NCBI GenBank assembly: GCA_963819715.1
Contig: CAWFXE010000006.1
Location: forward strand, 62,001-126,000
Length of the DNA: 64,000 bases
Source: DASUPK01 sp963819715
Lineage (GTDB): Bacteria; Actinomycetota; Thermoleophilia; Solirubrobacterales; 70-9
Direction of reading: 5' to 3'
Part shown: piece by piece, positions 32,815 through 40,683 of the stretch
Layout of the letters: each line of letters opens with the position of its first letter
How positions within the stretch are numbered: position 1 is the first letter of the stretch
Position numbers and translations under genes: made by a program
The notes under the pieces: model-generated
Told to the model about the DNA's origin: nothing
What the model saw: only the letters and a program-made list of their open reading frames with translations
Databases searched by the model: none

Positions 32815-34761
32815 TCAAGCTGCCAGCGGATCCGCCAGATCCGAGAAGTGCTGCCTCAGCCAGAGCTTCGCGTTGATCGCCCGCCAGACCATGAACTCGG
32901 TCTCGGTCGAGCGGTCTGAGCCGTCGATCGCGGCGGCGAGGGCGCCGGAGTTGAGCCAGCGCTCCTCGTAATCCGTCCGGTTCGCCAGCAGGGCGTCGCG
33001 GTGGCGCTCGGCCAGGATCCAGGTGGCCCTGGGCTCGGCGCGGAAGCCGACCTTGTCGCGGCGGGAGCGGACCTCCTCGGGGATCACGCCCTTCATCGCC
33101 TCGCGCAGCAGGTACTTGGTCTCGACCCCGTTCACCTTGAGGTCGTCTGGAAGCTGGAAGGCGAACTCGACCACACGGTGGTCGAGGATCGGGACGCGGG
33201 CCTCGATCGAATGCGCCATCGAGTTGCGGTCCTCGTAGCGGAGCAGCGAGGGCAGGCTGACGGATTCGGTCTGGCCCTGGAGCAGGTCGTGAAGCGACTC
33301 CGGCGGATTCGGCCTGTACTCGGCGCGCACCCGCTCCTGCATCCGCGCCGACATCAGGCGGGCACCGGGTGGCAGCGGCACGTTGGCCCGGCGGCTGACC
33401 CCGCGGCGGGCGCGCTCCGGCAGGGAGCTCCAGATCACTCCCCGCGCCGGCAGCGGTCCGTGACCGAGGAGCGCCTTGTGCTTGCGGTGGAAGCGCGCGT
33501 AGCTCACCAGGCGGCGGTCGCGCAGCAGGTTCGAGGCGATCACCGGGAAGTAGCCGTGGTAGCCGCCGAGGATCTCGTCGGCGCCCTGGCCGTCCAGCAT
33601 CACCTTCATCCCCTCACGGCGGGCCGCTTCGAAGACGAACCACTGCGCGGCGATGCTGGTCGAGCCGAAGGGCTCGTCCTGCTGGCGGACGATCTCGAGC
33701 AGCTTCTCGACGAAGCGATCGAGGTCGGTGTCGACGAAGAACATCCGCGCTCCCGTCTGCCGCGCCACCGACTCCATGTGGGCCCGCTCGGAGAACGCCT
33801 CGTCCTGAGGCAGATAGCCGAAGGCGCTGTGCGTGTAGCGGGGCACGTCCCCGGTCGCTCGCAGCTCCTCGGCGAGGCAGACGATGCTGGAGGAGTCGAG
33901 CCCGCCGCTCAGGCAGGTCCCGACCGGCACGTCGCTGCGGGCATGGACCCGGACGGCCTCCTCGAGCAGAGCCCGCAGCCGCTCGGCGGCTTCACCGCGG
34001 GGCTGCTGCCCGTCCTGGGACGGATAGGACCAGTATCGGGTCGGTCGTGCCTCGAGCGGATCGTCGATCGAGACCAGCAGGTTGTGGGCCGGCGGCAGCC
34101 TGGTGATTCCCTCGAAGAAGGTCTGCTCAGACGAGTCGACCACGCCGTCGAGCAGGAAACGGCGCATCACCGGCTCGTTGGGCTCGACCGTCAGGCCGCG
34201 GACCTCGAGCAGCGCCTTGATCTCGGAGGCGAAGAGCAATGCATCGCCGACCCTCGCCAGGAAGAGCGGCTTGATCCCGAATCGGTCCCGTGAGAGGAAG
34301 ACGGCGTCGCGGGCGAGGTCGAGGATCGCGAGGGCCCACATGCCAACGAAGCGCTCGACGCAGGCCGGGCCCCACTGGCGGTAGGAGGCGAGCACCACCT
34401 CGGTGTCGCCGCTGGTGGCGAACGCGTGACCCAGCCCCTCCAGCTCCCGGCGCAGCTCGACATAGTTGTAGAGCTCGCCGTTGTATGCGATCGCGAGTCG
34501 CCCAGCGGAGTCGACCAGGGGCTGGTCGCTGCGCTCACTGAGGTCGATGATCGTCAGGCGGCGATGGGCGAAGCCGACCTGGGATCGGCTCTCGCGCCTC
34601 TCGGCCAGCCCGCTCCGGGAAAGCCTGGCCAATCCGCCCTCCGCCGGACCGAGCAGGTAGCCCTCGCCGTCCGGCCCCCGATGCTCGAGCGCGTCGCCCA
34701 TCCGGACGAGCAGGAAGGGGTCGACGCCCCGCGGGGAGATCGCTCCGGCTATCCCGCACAT
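32815..34761 (-). CDS. Asparagine synthase-type glutamine amidotransferase 2
   Basis: 648 aa. Class II glutaminase (M-C-G-I-A-G-A-I at the N-terminus, A-Y-N-G-E-L-Y-N-Y) and synthetase domain with PP-loop C-L-S-G-G-L-D-S-S-S. It retains R-Y-E-D-R-N-S-M-A-H-S-I-E-A-R-V-P near 525, typical of functional AsnB proteins. It is only moderately similar to copy 1 at 27-29 kb, so it is not a recent duplicate. ATG overlaps the upstream GT4 by 13 nt. Likely amidates a uronic acid or peptide-like substituent of the glycan; classical asparagine synthesis is the alternative. Confidence 0.88.
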   Translation of the reverse strand: MCGIAGAISPRGVDPFLLVRMGDALEHRGPDGEGYLLGPAEGGLARLSRSGLAERRESRSQVGFAHRRLTIIDLSERSDQPLVDSAGRLAIAYNGELYNYVELRRELEGLGHAFATSGDTEVVLASYRQWGPACVERFVGMWALAILDLARDAVFLSRDRFGIKPLFLARVGDALLFASEIKALLEVRGLTVEPNEPVMRRFLLDGVVDSSEQTFFEGITRLPPAHNLLVSIDDPLEARPTRYWSYPSQDGQQPRGEAAERLRALLEEAVRVHARSDVPVGTCLSGGLDSSSIVCLAEELRATGDVPRYTHSAFGYLPQDEAFSERAHMESVARQTGARMFFVDTDLDRFVEKLLEIVRQQDEPFGSTSIAAQWFVFEAARREGMKVMLDGQGADEILGGYHGYFPVIASNLLRDRRLVSYARFHRKHKALLGHGPLPARGVIWSSLPERARRGVSRRANVPLPPGARLMSARMQERVRAEYRPNPPESLHDLLQGQTESVSLPSLLRYEDRNSMAHSIEARVPILDHRVVEFAFQLPDDLKVNGVETKYLLREAMKGVIPEEVRSRRDKVGFRAEPRATWILAERHRDALLANRTDYEERWLNSGALAAAIDGSDRSTETEFMVWRAINAKLWLRQHFSDLADPLAA

Positions 34762-36026
34762 CGTCGCTCCGAGACTACGTGCTCGATCAGGTTCGAGTAT
34801 GCGTTCGCCGGCCCCGGATAGCGGTAACGCTCGAGGCCGCGCGGGGCGAAGTCTCGCTCGATCGCGCCGGAAGCGATGCCGGCCAGCGCGCCCCTGATTC
34901 CAGCGACATCGTCCGGCGCGACGACGACCCCCGTCTGGGTCTCCGTCACGATCCTGGCCGCCTCGTTGGCCCCTGCCAGCGCAACGATGGGTCTCCCGGC
35001 GGCGAGGTACTCGAACAGCTTCCCGGTCGCGATCGAGACGTCGTGCGAGGTGACCAGGAGCAGTGCCGACGCCCGCCTTTGCAGCGCCAATGCCTGCTCA
35101 CGCGGAAGCGGCCCGAGCGTATTCACCACCGGTTCCAGGTCCGGGGCGCGCAGCGCGTCCCGCTCGGCCGGCGTCAGAGGCCCGGCGATTGTCAGGAGCA
35201 GGCGTCCCGCCAGCTCGGTGTCCTCGCGGACGATCGCGCGCAGCGCCTCGAACAGCCCCCGGTCGTCGTGGCCCCTGACTCCGCCCAGGCTGCCGGTGTA
35301 GACGAGGTTGACGCGGTCGGAGCTGAGCGGCGAGGGATCCGACGCCGCGATCTCCGGCTCGAGGTCCGGATCCCAGGCGTTGGGGATGGTGGCGGCCTTA
35401 ACGCCCAGGCGGCGCCGAAGGTCGGCGCTGATCGGCTCCGTTGCGCAGACGACGGCGCCAGCCCGACGGGCGACCCTTCGCTCCAGGCGGGCGTCAAGGT
35501 CCCGCTGGGCGCCGGTTGGGAATTGCGGGCGGAGCTGCTCGAAAGTCCACCCATCGCGCAGGTCGGCGATCCACGCCGGGCGGCGGTTGCCGAGGCCCAG
35601 GCCGGCGAGATGTACCGAGTCCGGAGGCGAGCTGGTGATCACGCAGTCGAAGTCCCCATCGCGCACTAGCCGCCGTGCGGCGCGGGTGGCGAACGGGACC
35701 CAGCTCGCGGCGTAGGCGTCGGGGACTACGAGCCTCGTGAGGATTCCCGGAGCCGGTTTCTCGGTACCGCTCTCGGCGCCGCCCGCCTCCGCGAGGGGCG
35801 GGCGGCGGAGCAGCGTCCTCAGCAATCCCACCACGGCGAGGTCGCGGGTCCGCACCACTCCTTCGGAGGTGTCCGAGGGCAACGTCCCGAACGCGGACGT
35901 CGTGACCACTGTTGCCTCGTGCCCGAGCCGGCGGAGGTACTTGACAAGTGCCGTCCAGCGAGCCGCGCCCGCCCCCGGAAAGGGCGGCCAGTGATACGTG
36001 AGGACCAGCAGCTTGCGGCTCGGCAT
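34749..36026 (-). CDS. Glycosyltransferase family 4 (GT-B)
   Basis: 425 aa. N-domain: L-T-Y-H-W-P-P-F-P-G-A-G-A-A-R-W and C-V-I-T-S-S-P-P-D-S-V-H; donor domain: L-V-Y-T-G-S-L-G-G, L-L-T-I-A-G-P-L and G-K-L-F-E-Y-L-A-A-G-R-P-I. The S-S-P-P-x-S-x-H motif and G-K-x-F-E-Y are found in WbuB/WcaI-like enzymes that act on aminosugar-linked lipids. ATG start with TACCGT 8 nt upstream. First gene of a two-gene unit with asnB-2. Confidence 0.85.
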   Translation of the reverse strand: MPSRKLLVLTYHWPPFPGAGAARWTALVKYLRRLGHEATVVTTSAFGTLPSDTSEGVVRTRDLAVVGLLRTLLRRPPLAEAGGAESGTEKPAPGILTRLVVPDAYAASWVPFATRAARRLVRDGDFDCVITSSPPDSVHLAGLGLGNRRPAWIADLRDGWTFEQLRPQFPTGAQRDLDARLERRVARRAGAVVCATEPISADLRRRLGVKAATIPNAWDPDLEPEIAASDPSPLSSDRVNLVYTGSLGGVRGHDDRGLFEALRAIVREDTELAGRLLLTIAGPLTPAERDALRAPDLEPVVNTLGPLPREQALALQRRASALLLVTSHDVSIATGKLFEYLAAGRPIVALAGANEAARIVTETQTGVVVAPDDVAGIRGALAGIASGAIERDFAPRGLERYRYPGPANAYSNLIEHVVSERRCAG

Positions 36027-36034
36027 GGACGGGG

Positions 36035-36053
36035 ACGGTAGATCTTCTACGCT
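36035..36053. promoter_or_regulatory. Divergent -10-like pair between GT4 and methyltransferase
   Basis: Minus-strand TACCGT (36035-36040) is 8 nt before ATG 36026 and plus-strand TACGCT (36048-36053) is 8 nt before ATG 36062. The whole divergent spacer is 35 bp, too short for two conventional leaders. Confidence 0.5.
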
Positions 36054-36061
36054 CAGCGGCG

Positions 36062-36946
36062 ATGAGCGAGCCCGGGAGAACCGCCCAGACTTTCGATGAC
36101 AAGTGGCATCGCGGCCCGGATCTCGCCTTCGAACAGACGCTCGATCCCGGCGCCGACATCCATCAGTGGATCGTGACCCGCAACGGATGGGCCGACGCGG
36201 ACGGCCTGGCCGCCTACCTCGCGGAGCGGGCCCGCATCCTCGACGCCGGCTGCGGCAACGGCCGGGTGACGGCCCTGCTGCAGCGCCACGCGCCGAAGGA
36301 GAGCGAGATCGTGGGCGTCGACCTGACAGCGGCCGACGTCGCCGCCGAGAACCTCGCCGACCTCCCCAATGTGACGATCCATGAGGGGAACCTGCTCGAG
36401 GACCTCTCCAGGTTGGGCAGCTTCGACTTCATCTACTGCCAGGAGGTGCTGCACCACACGGGCGATCCGGAGGGGGGCCTGCGGAACCTCGCGACGCTGC
36501 TGGCGCCGGGAGGCGAGATCGCGATCTACGTCTACAAGCGGAAGGCGCCCGTGCGCGAGTTCACCGACGACTACCTGCGCGAGCGCATCAGCGCGCTCGA
36601 CTACGACGAGGCGATGAAGGTCTCAGGGGCCATCGCGGAGCTCGGGCGCTCGCTGGCGGGCCTGGACGCCGAGGTGGAGGTGCCGGAGATCGAGCTGCTC
36701 GGCATCGAATCAGGGACCTACGACGTGCAGCGGTTCGTCTACCACTTCTTCATGAAGTGCTTCTGGAGCGACGAGCTGGACGCGGAGGGAAACGCCGCGC
36801 TCAATTACGACTGGTACCACCCGCAGCTCTCGTCAAGGCACGAGCCGGATGAGGTGAGGGGCTGGTTCGCCGGCGCGGACCTGGAGCTCGTTCACGAGCA
36901 CGTCGACGAGTACGGCATCACGATGCGCGGCCGCCGGCCGGCCTAG
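36062..36946 (+). CDS. Class I SAM-dependent methyltransferase
   Basis: 294 aa. T-F-D-D-K-W near the N-terminus, motif I I-L-D-A-G-C-G-N-G-R, V-D-L-T at motif II, C-Q-E-V-L-H-H-T at motif IV and L-A-P-G-G-E-I-A-I-Y-V-Y-K. The T-F-x-x-K-W opening and the long C-terminal region with H-E-P-D-E-V are shared with UbiE/COQ5-like sugar methyltransferases of O-antigen clusters. Substrate unknown. Its last 29 bp overlap the convergent methyltransferase gene. Confidence 0.8.
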   Translation: MSEPGRTAQTFDDKWHRGPDLAFEQTLDPGADIHQWIVTRNGWADADGLAAYLAERARILDAGCGNGRVTALLQRHAPKESEIVGVDLTAADVAAENLADLPNVTIHEGNLLEDLSRLGSFDFIYCQEVLHHTGDPEGGLRNLATLLAPGGEIAIYVYKRKAPVREFTDDYLRERISALDYDEAMKVSGAIAELGRSLAGLDAEVEVPEIELLGIESGTYDVQRFVYHFFMKCFWSDELDAEGNAALNYDWYHPQLSSRHEPDEVRGWFAGADLELVHEHVDEYGITMRGRRPA

Positions 36947-37526
36947 CTCGGCGAAGCTCGAACCCGAAGTAGAGGTAAGTCCGGAAGGGGACGACGTAGG
37001 ACCAGGTCTGCTCGACCTCGAACCCCGGCGGAAAGAGCCGGTAGAGCTCCTCGGGCTGCCGCTTGGGTTCGCCCTCGTCCAGCCCGATCAGCGTGTTCTT
37101 CAGTGGGCCGATCGCGACCCCGTCGGTGAACACCATCCGGCCGGGCTCGACCTGCTCCTGAAGCCGGCCTATCAGCGCCGTCACCTGCTCGTCGCTCAGG
37201 TGATGGAAGACCGCGGAGGCCGTGACCACGTCCGCGCCCCGCCACCGCTCGAGCGGCGCCTCCAGGAAGTCTCCCTGGACGAATTCGTAGCCGGGGCGCG
37301 CGTAGCGCCGGCTCGCGTAGGCGAGGTCGGCCTCGTGCAGGTCGAGCCCGACGTAGCGGTCGGGGGTTAGGTGCTCCAGCAGCGGCGAGCGCCCCGAGCC
37401 GAGGTCCAGCAAGAAGTCATGGCGGCCCTCGCGGACGTCTCGGGCGAGCAGCTCCTCCCGCTTCATCCGCCACTCGCCGCTCGCGGCGAGCTGGCCGAGC
37501 CGGGTGATCAGAGGGCCCCGGTTCAT
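36918..37526 (-). CDS. Class I SAM-dependent methyltransferase (small)
   Basis: 202 aa. L-L-D-L-G-S-G-R-S-P (motif I), V-G-L-D-L-H at motif II, T-A-S-A-V-F-H-H-L (motif IV) and V-E-P-G-R-M-V-F-T-D. A compact single-domain enzyme with an N-terminal helix and no zinc finger. ATG in an ATGA overlap with the stop of the DUF2079 gene, so translation is coupled; earlier in-frame codons lie within that gene. Could methylate the glycan or a lipid carrier intermediate; not determinable. Confidence 0.78.
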   Translation of the reverse strand: MNRGPLITRLGQLAASGEWRMKREELLARDVREGRHDFLLDLGSGRSPLLEHLTPDRYVGLDLHEADLAYASRRYARPGYEFVQGDFLEAPLERWRGADVVTASAVFHHLSDEQVTALIGRLQEQVEPGRMVFTDGVAIGPLKNTLIGLDEGEPKRQPEELYRLFPPGFEVEQTWSYVVPFRTYLYFGFELRRARPAGGRAS

Positions 37527-38992
37527 CCGGAGAGATCCCTCCGCTTCCAGACGACCCAGCCGTCGCGCGTATAGACCGGCCGGTAGGCCGGGCGGTTCTG
37601 ATCGAGCCATTGCCGCGCGAAGACCGGGTCGGGCCAGCCGAGCGCCGCCGGCGCGAAGACGACGTAGTCGACCCTGGGCGAGGGGTAACCGAGCAGGTGA
37701 ATCTGTGAGCGCTCGCTCATGTGGGGCGCCTGCGAGGCGGGGACGGTTGCCGAGGCGTCACCCGGCACCTGCTCCATCGCTCGCTCCGCGGCCCTGTCGG
37801 TGGCACTCGCAGAGAGTGAGAACCCCGGCTCGACGAGCCTCCACATGGGGAAGCGATGGGCGAGCCCGATGTTGACCGCCAGCATCACGGCCGCGACCGC
37901 CGTCCCGGCGATCGGAAGCCATTGCTCTCGCTTCGCCCAGCCCAGGAGATTGTGAAAGCCGTCCGCCGCTCCCATCGCCAGCACTGGAGCGATCGGCAGC
38001 CAGTAGTGGAAGTCGGTTCCCCACTGGGCCGGGTAGCTCGAGAAGAGCTGCTGGGCGACGAGCGGGATGCAGAGGATGATCAGCCGGGACCCGAAGATCA
38101 GACCGAGAAACGGAACGGCCAGCAGGAGCAGGGTCTCCTGCTTGGTGTCGTTGTCGAAGAGGAGGCGGATGGGCAGGTCGGGGTGGGTGACGACGCCCTT
38201 CAGCGCTCCCGGCGCGTCGGGCCCGAGCGCGTCGTAGGTCCAGTGGGCGTAGGAGTGGCCGGCGAACGCCGGCAGCAGCACGTTGACGGCGAGGAAGTAC
38301 CAGACCAGGCCGACCCCGATCGTGATCGCGCCCCGCCGCACCTCCCGCCCGCTGATCAGCCAGAGCCCGATGAAGACGGCAAGCACGGCCATGTTCTCCT
38401 TGACCAGCAGCAGGAGTCCCAGGGAGATGAAGTAGGCGGTCCACTCGCGCCGATCGGCGAACAGGATGCAGAGTGCGATCAGCAGCGGGGCGAAGGCGAG
38501 CTCGTGGAACTGGTAGCCCACCGCCGCGCTGATCCCCCAGAAGAGCGAGTAGGCCAGGGCGAGCAGATAGGCCCCGGGCCGCCCGAGCCGCGGCTGGGCG
38601 AAGAGAAAGACGGGCACGACGGACGCCGCTATCACAGCGCCTTGGACGATCAGGAGCATGCGCGCGTCCGACCAGAGCCAGTAGAGCGGGGTGACAACGA
38701 TCAGGATCGGGGAGAAGTGGTCGCCGAGCATGCTCACCGGCGGGCTGATCGTGGTGATCTCGGGAGAGGTGAAGTGCGCGTAGTGCCAGACCGCCTGATC
38801 GGCGATGGCCAGGTCGAAGTCGGTCTGGAAGTGGTTGTGCTCCCAGATCGCGTAGAGCGAGTAGGCGACCGCCGCCACGAACGCGAGTGCGAACAGGAGC
38901 GGCTCCGTCCGGACGAGAGCCGGAACCCAGCGGCTCGCCCCCGTCCTTGCCGGCGCGGTGGGAGCAGCGGTGCCGATGCTGCGCGATTCCAC
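37523..38992 (-). CDS. DUF2079 family polytopic membrane protein
   Basis: 489 aa with about 11-12 transmembrane helices. The family signature is clear: D-F-D-L-A-I-A-D-Q-A-V-W in the first external loop, then G-D-H-F-S-P-I-L and P-L-Y-W-L-W. DUF2079 proteins have a GT-C-like topology with acidic loop residues and are suspected glycosyltransferases, but the reaction is not established. I place the start at GTG 38992 (TACGCT 7 nt upstream) rather than ATG 39019, whose codon overlaps the start codon of the divergent methyltransferase gene. Confidence 0.85.
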   Translation of the reverse strand: MESRSIGTAAPTAPARTGASRWVPALVRTEPLLFALAFVAAVAYSLYAIWEHNHFQTDFDLAIADQAVWHYAHFTSPEITTISPPVSMLGDHFSPILIVVTPLYWLWSDARMLLIVQGAVIAASVVPVFLFAQPRLGRPGAYLLALAYSLFWGISAAVGYQFHELAFAPLLIALCILFADRREWTAYFISLGLLLLVKENMAVLAVFIGLWLISGREVRRGAITIGVGLVWYFLAVNVLLPAFAGHSYAHWTYDALGPDAPGALKGVVTHPDLPIRLLFDNDTKQETLLLLAVPFLGLIFGSRLIILCIPLVAQQLFSSYPAQWGTDFHYWLPIAPVLAMGAADGFHNLLGWAKREQWLPIAGTAVAAVMLAVNIGLAHRFPMWRLVEPGFSLSASATDRAAERAMEQVPGDASATVPASQAPHMSERSQIHLLGYPSPRVDYVVFAPAALGWPDPVFARQWLDQNRPAYRPVYTRDGWVVWKRRDLSG

Positions 38993-38999
38993 GGGCGGC

Positions 39000-39009
39000 A
39001 GCGTACCCT
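39000..39009. promoter_or_regulatory. Opposed -10-like elements sharing TA, DUF2079 / methyltransferase
   Basis: AGCGTACCCT reads TACGCT on the minus strand (7 nt before GTG 38992) and TACCCT on the plus strand (8 nt before ATG 39018). TA at 39004-39005 belongs to both. Start codons are only 25 bp apart. Confidence 0.5.
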
Positions 39010-39017
39010 CGCGCCTC

Positions 39018-39707
39018 ATGGGCTTCGACCAGTACGTGGACTCCTACCGGGACGCCGTGGAGGAGTCGATCGGCTTTGCGGGCGGAGATGCCGCACGCTA
39101 CGTGGGGGCGAAGGCGCGGATGCTCGTCGATCTCGCGGGCCGGCGGATCGGCCCGCCTGAGGGGTTGCACGCACTCGATGTCGGCTGCGGCCCGGGCGAG
39201 ACCGACGCCTTCCTGGAGGGAAGCTTCGGCTCGCTGAGCGGCGTCGACCTCAGCAGCGGCATGGCCGAGCGGGCGGCGAGACGGAACCCGTGGGCCGGCT
39301 ACTCCTCCTATGAGCCGGGGGAGCCCCTGCCCTACGAGGAGGCGTCATTCGATGTGAGTTTCGCCATCTGCGTCCTCCATCACGTTCCGCCGGCGGAGCG
39401 CCCGGCGTTCGTGGAGGAGATGAGGCGGGTTACCCGCCCGGGGGGGCTGGTGGCGATCTTCGAGCACAACCCTGCGAATCCCCTTACCCGCAAGGCCGTC
39501 CGCGACTGCCCGTTCGACGAGGACGCCGTCCTGCTCTCGAGGCGCGAGGCAAGGCGTCGGCTGGCCGACGCCGGGCTGGCCGAGGTAGAGGCCCCGTTCA
39601 TCATCTTCTTCCCGCGCGAGGGGGATATCCGCTCGCGTTTGGAGCGTCGCCTCGGCTGGCTGCCACTGGGCGCGCAGTACTACGTTGCGAGCAGTCGAGA
39701 TGCCTGA
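39018..39707 (+). CDS. Class I SAM-dependent methyltransferase
   Basis: 229 aa. Opens with M-G-F-D-Q-Y-V-D-S-Y-R, a recognisable N-terminus of small methyltransferases, then A-L-D-V-G-C-G-P-G-E (motif I), S-G-V-D-L-S-S-G-M (motif II), F-A-I-C-V-L-H-H-V (motif IV) and T-R-P-G-G-L-V-A-I-F-E. Substrate unknown. ATG chosen because the family sequence starts here and TACCCT lies 8 nt upstream. It overlaps the next GT2 by 8 nt. Confidence 0.8.
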   Translation: MGFDQYVDSYRDAVEESIGFAGGDAARYVGAKARMLVDLAGRRIGPPEGLHALDVGCGPGETDAFLEGSFGSLSGVDLSSGMAERAARRNPWAGYSSYEPGEPLPYEEASFDVSFAICVLHHVPPAERPAFVEEMRRVTRPGGLVAIFEHNPANPLTRKAVRDCPFDEDAVLLSRREARRRLADAGLAEVEAPFIIFFPREGDIRSRLERRLGWLPLGAQYYVASSRDA

Positions 39708-40683
39708 GCCCACCTACTCCATAGTCATTCCGCTCTTCAACGAGGAGGGCGTGCTGGCAGAGCTCTACGAGCGCCTCGCCGCGGCCACGGAGTCTCTGGA
39801 CGGGCCCGCGGAGATCATCTTCGTCGACGACGGGAGTACCGACCGGTCCCGCGAGCTGGTGGAGGGGCTGCGTGGGGGCGACGAGCGGGTGAAGCTGCTC
39901 GTCCTGTCCCGCAACTTCGGCCACCAGCTGGCCATCACCGCGGGCCTCGACTTCGCCGTCGGAGACGCGGTCGTGATCATGGACGGCGACCTTCAGGACC
40001 CACCCGAGCTGGTGGCGGAGATGGCCGAGCGCTGGCGGGAGGGCTATGACGTGGTCTATGCGGTGCGCTCGGCGCGCCCAGGCGAGACGCGCTTCAAGCG
40101 CGGCACCGCAAACCTCTTCTACCGGCTGATCGCCAGGCTGACCGACGTGAAGATGCCGGTGGACGCGGGCGACTTCCGGCTGGTCGATCGCCGTGTCGCC
40201 GGGATCGTGGCCAACATGCGTGAGCCGGATCGCTACCTGCGTGGCCTGTTCGCCTGGGTCGGCTTCAAGCAGACCTCGGTGTCGTACGAGCGGGCGGCAC
40301 GAGCGGCCGGTGAGAGCAAGTACTCGCTCATGCGCATGCTGCGCTTTGCCGCGGACGGGCTGCTCTCGTTCTCCACCGTGCCGCTCCGGCTCACGCTGGC
40401 GAGTGGATTTGCGATCGCCGGACTGGCCTTCGCCGCTGGAATCGCCGCCGCCGTGCTGAAGCTCGTAGGGGCTTTTGAGACGCCGGGCTGGGCGTCGCTG
40501 ATCGTCGTCCTGAGCTTCTTCAGCGGGGTGCAGCTGATCGTCCTGGGGACGATCGGCCTCTACGTCGGCCGCATCTACGCGCAGGGTAAGGACAGGCCCC
40601 TCTACCTGGTCGACCGCGCCGTTGGCTTCGGCGAGACCCCGGCGTCCGCCGCCCCCGTCAGCCGTAGTAACGAGTCAGGGTGA
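39700..40683 (+). CDS. GtrB/DPM1-like glycosyltransferase with two C-terminal membrane helices
   Basis: 327 aa. S-I-V-I-P-L-F-N-E-E, F-V-D-D-G-S-T-D-R-S, L-S-R-N-F-G-H-Q-L-A-I-T-A-G-L and M-D-G-D-L-Q-D-P-P-E-L (metal site), then G-D-F-R-L-V-D-R-R-V and R-Y-L-R-G-L-F-A-W-V-G. Two hydrophobic helices end the protein (about 235-305). This is the undecaprenyl-phosphate glycosyltransferase pattern (GtrB, ArnC, YfdH): it loads a sugar onto the lipid carrier for later transfer outside the cell. The polytopic genes next to it (DUF2079 and DUF2142) are candidate users of that product. Confidence 0.88.
   Translation: MPEPTYSIVIPLFNEEGVLAELYERLAAATESLDGPAEIIFVDDGSTDRSRELVEGLRGGDERVKLLVLSRNFGHQLAITAGLDFAVGDAVVIMDGDLQDPPELVAEMAERWREGYDVVYAVRSARPGETRFKRGTANLFYRLIARLTDVKMPVDAGDFRLVDRRVAGIVANMREPDRYLRGLFAWVGFKQTSVSYERAARAAGESKYSLMRMLRFAADGLLSFSTVPLRLTLASGFAIAGLAFAAGIAAAVLKLVGAFETPGWASLIVVLSFFSGVQLIVLGTIGLYVGRIYAQGKDRPLYLVDRAVGFGETPASAAPVSRSNESG

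Noticed and set aside
37856..39160. Plus-strand frame of 434 codons opposite the DUF2079 gene
   Set aside because: Charged low-complexity sequence; the minus strand encodes a clear polytopic membrane protein.
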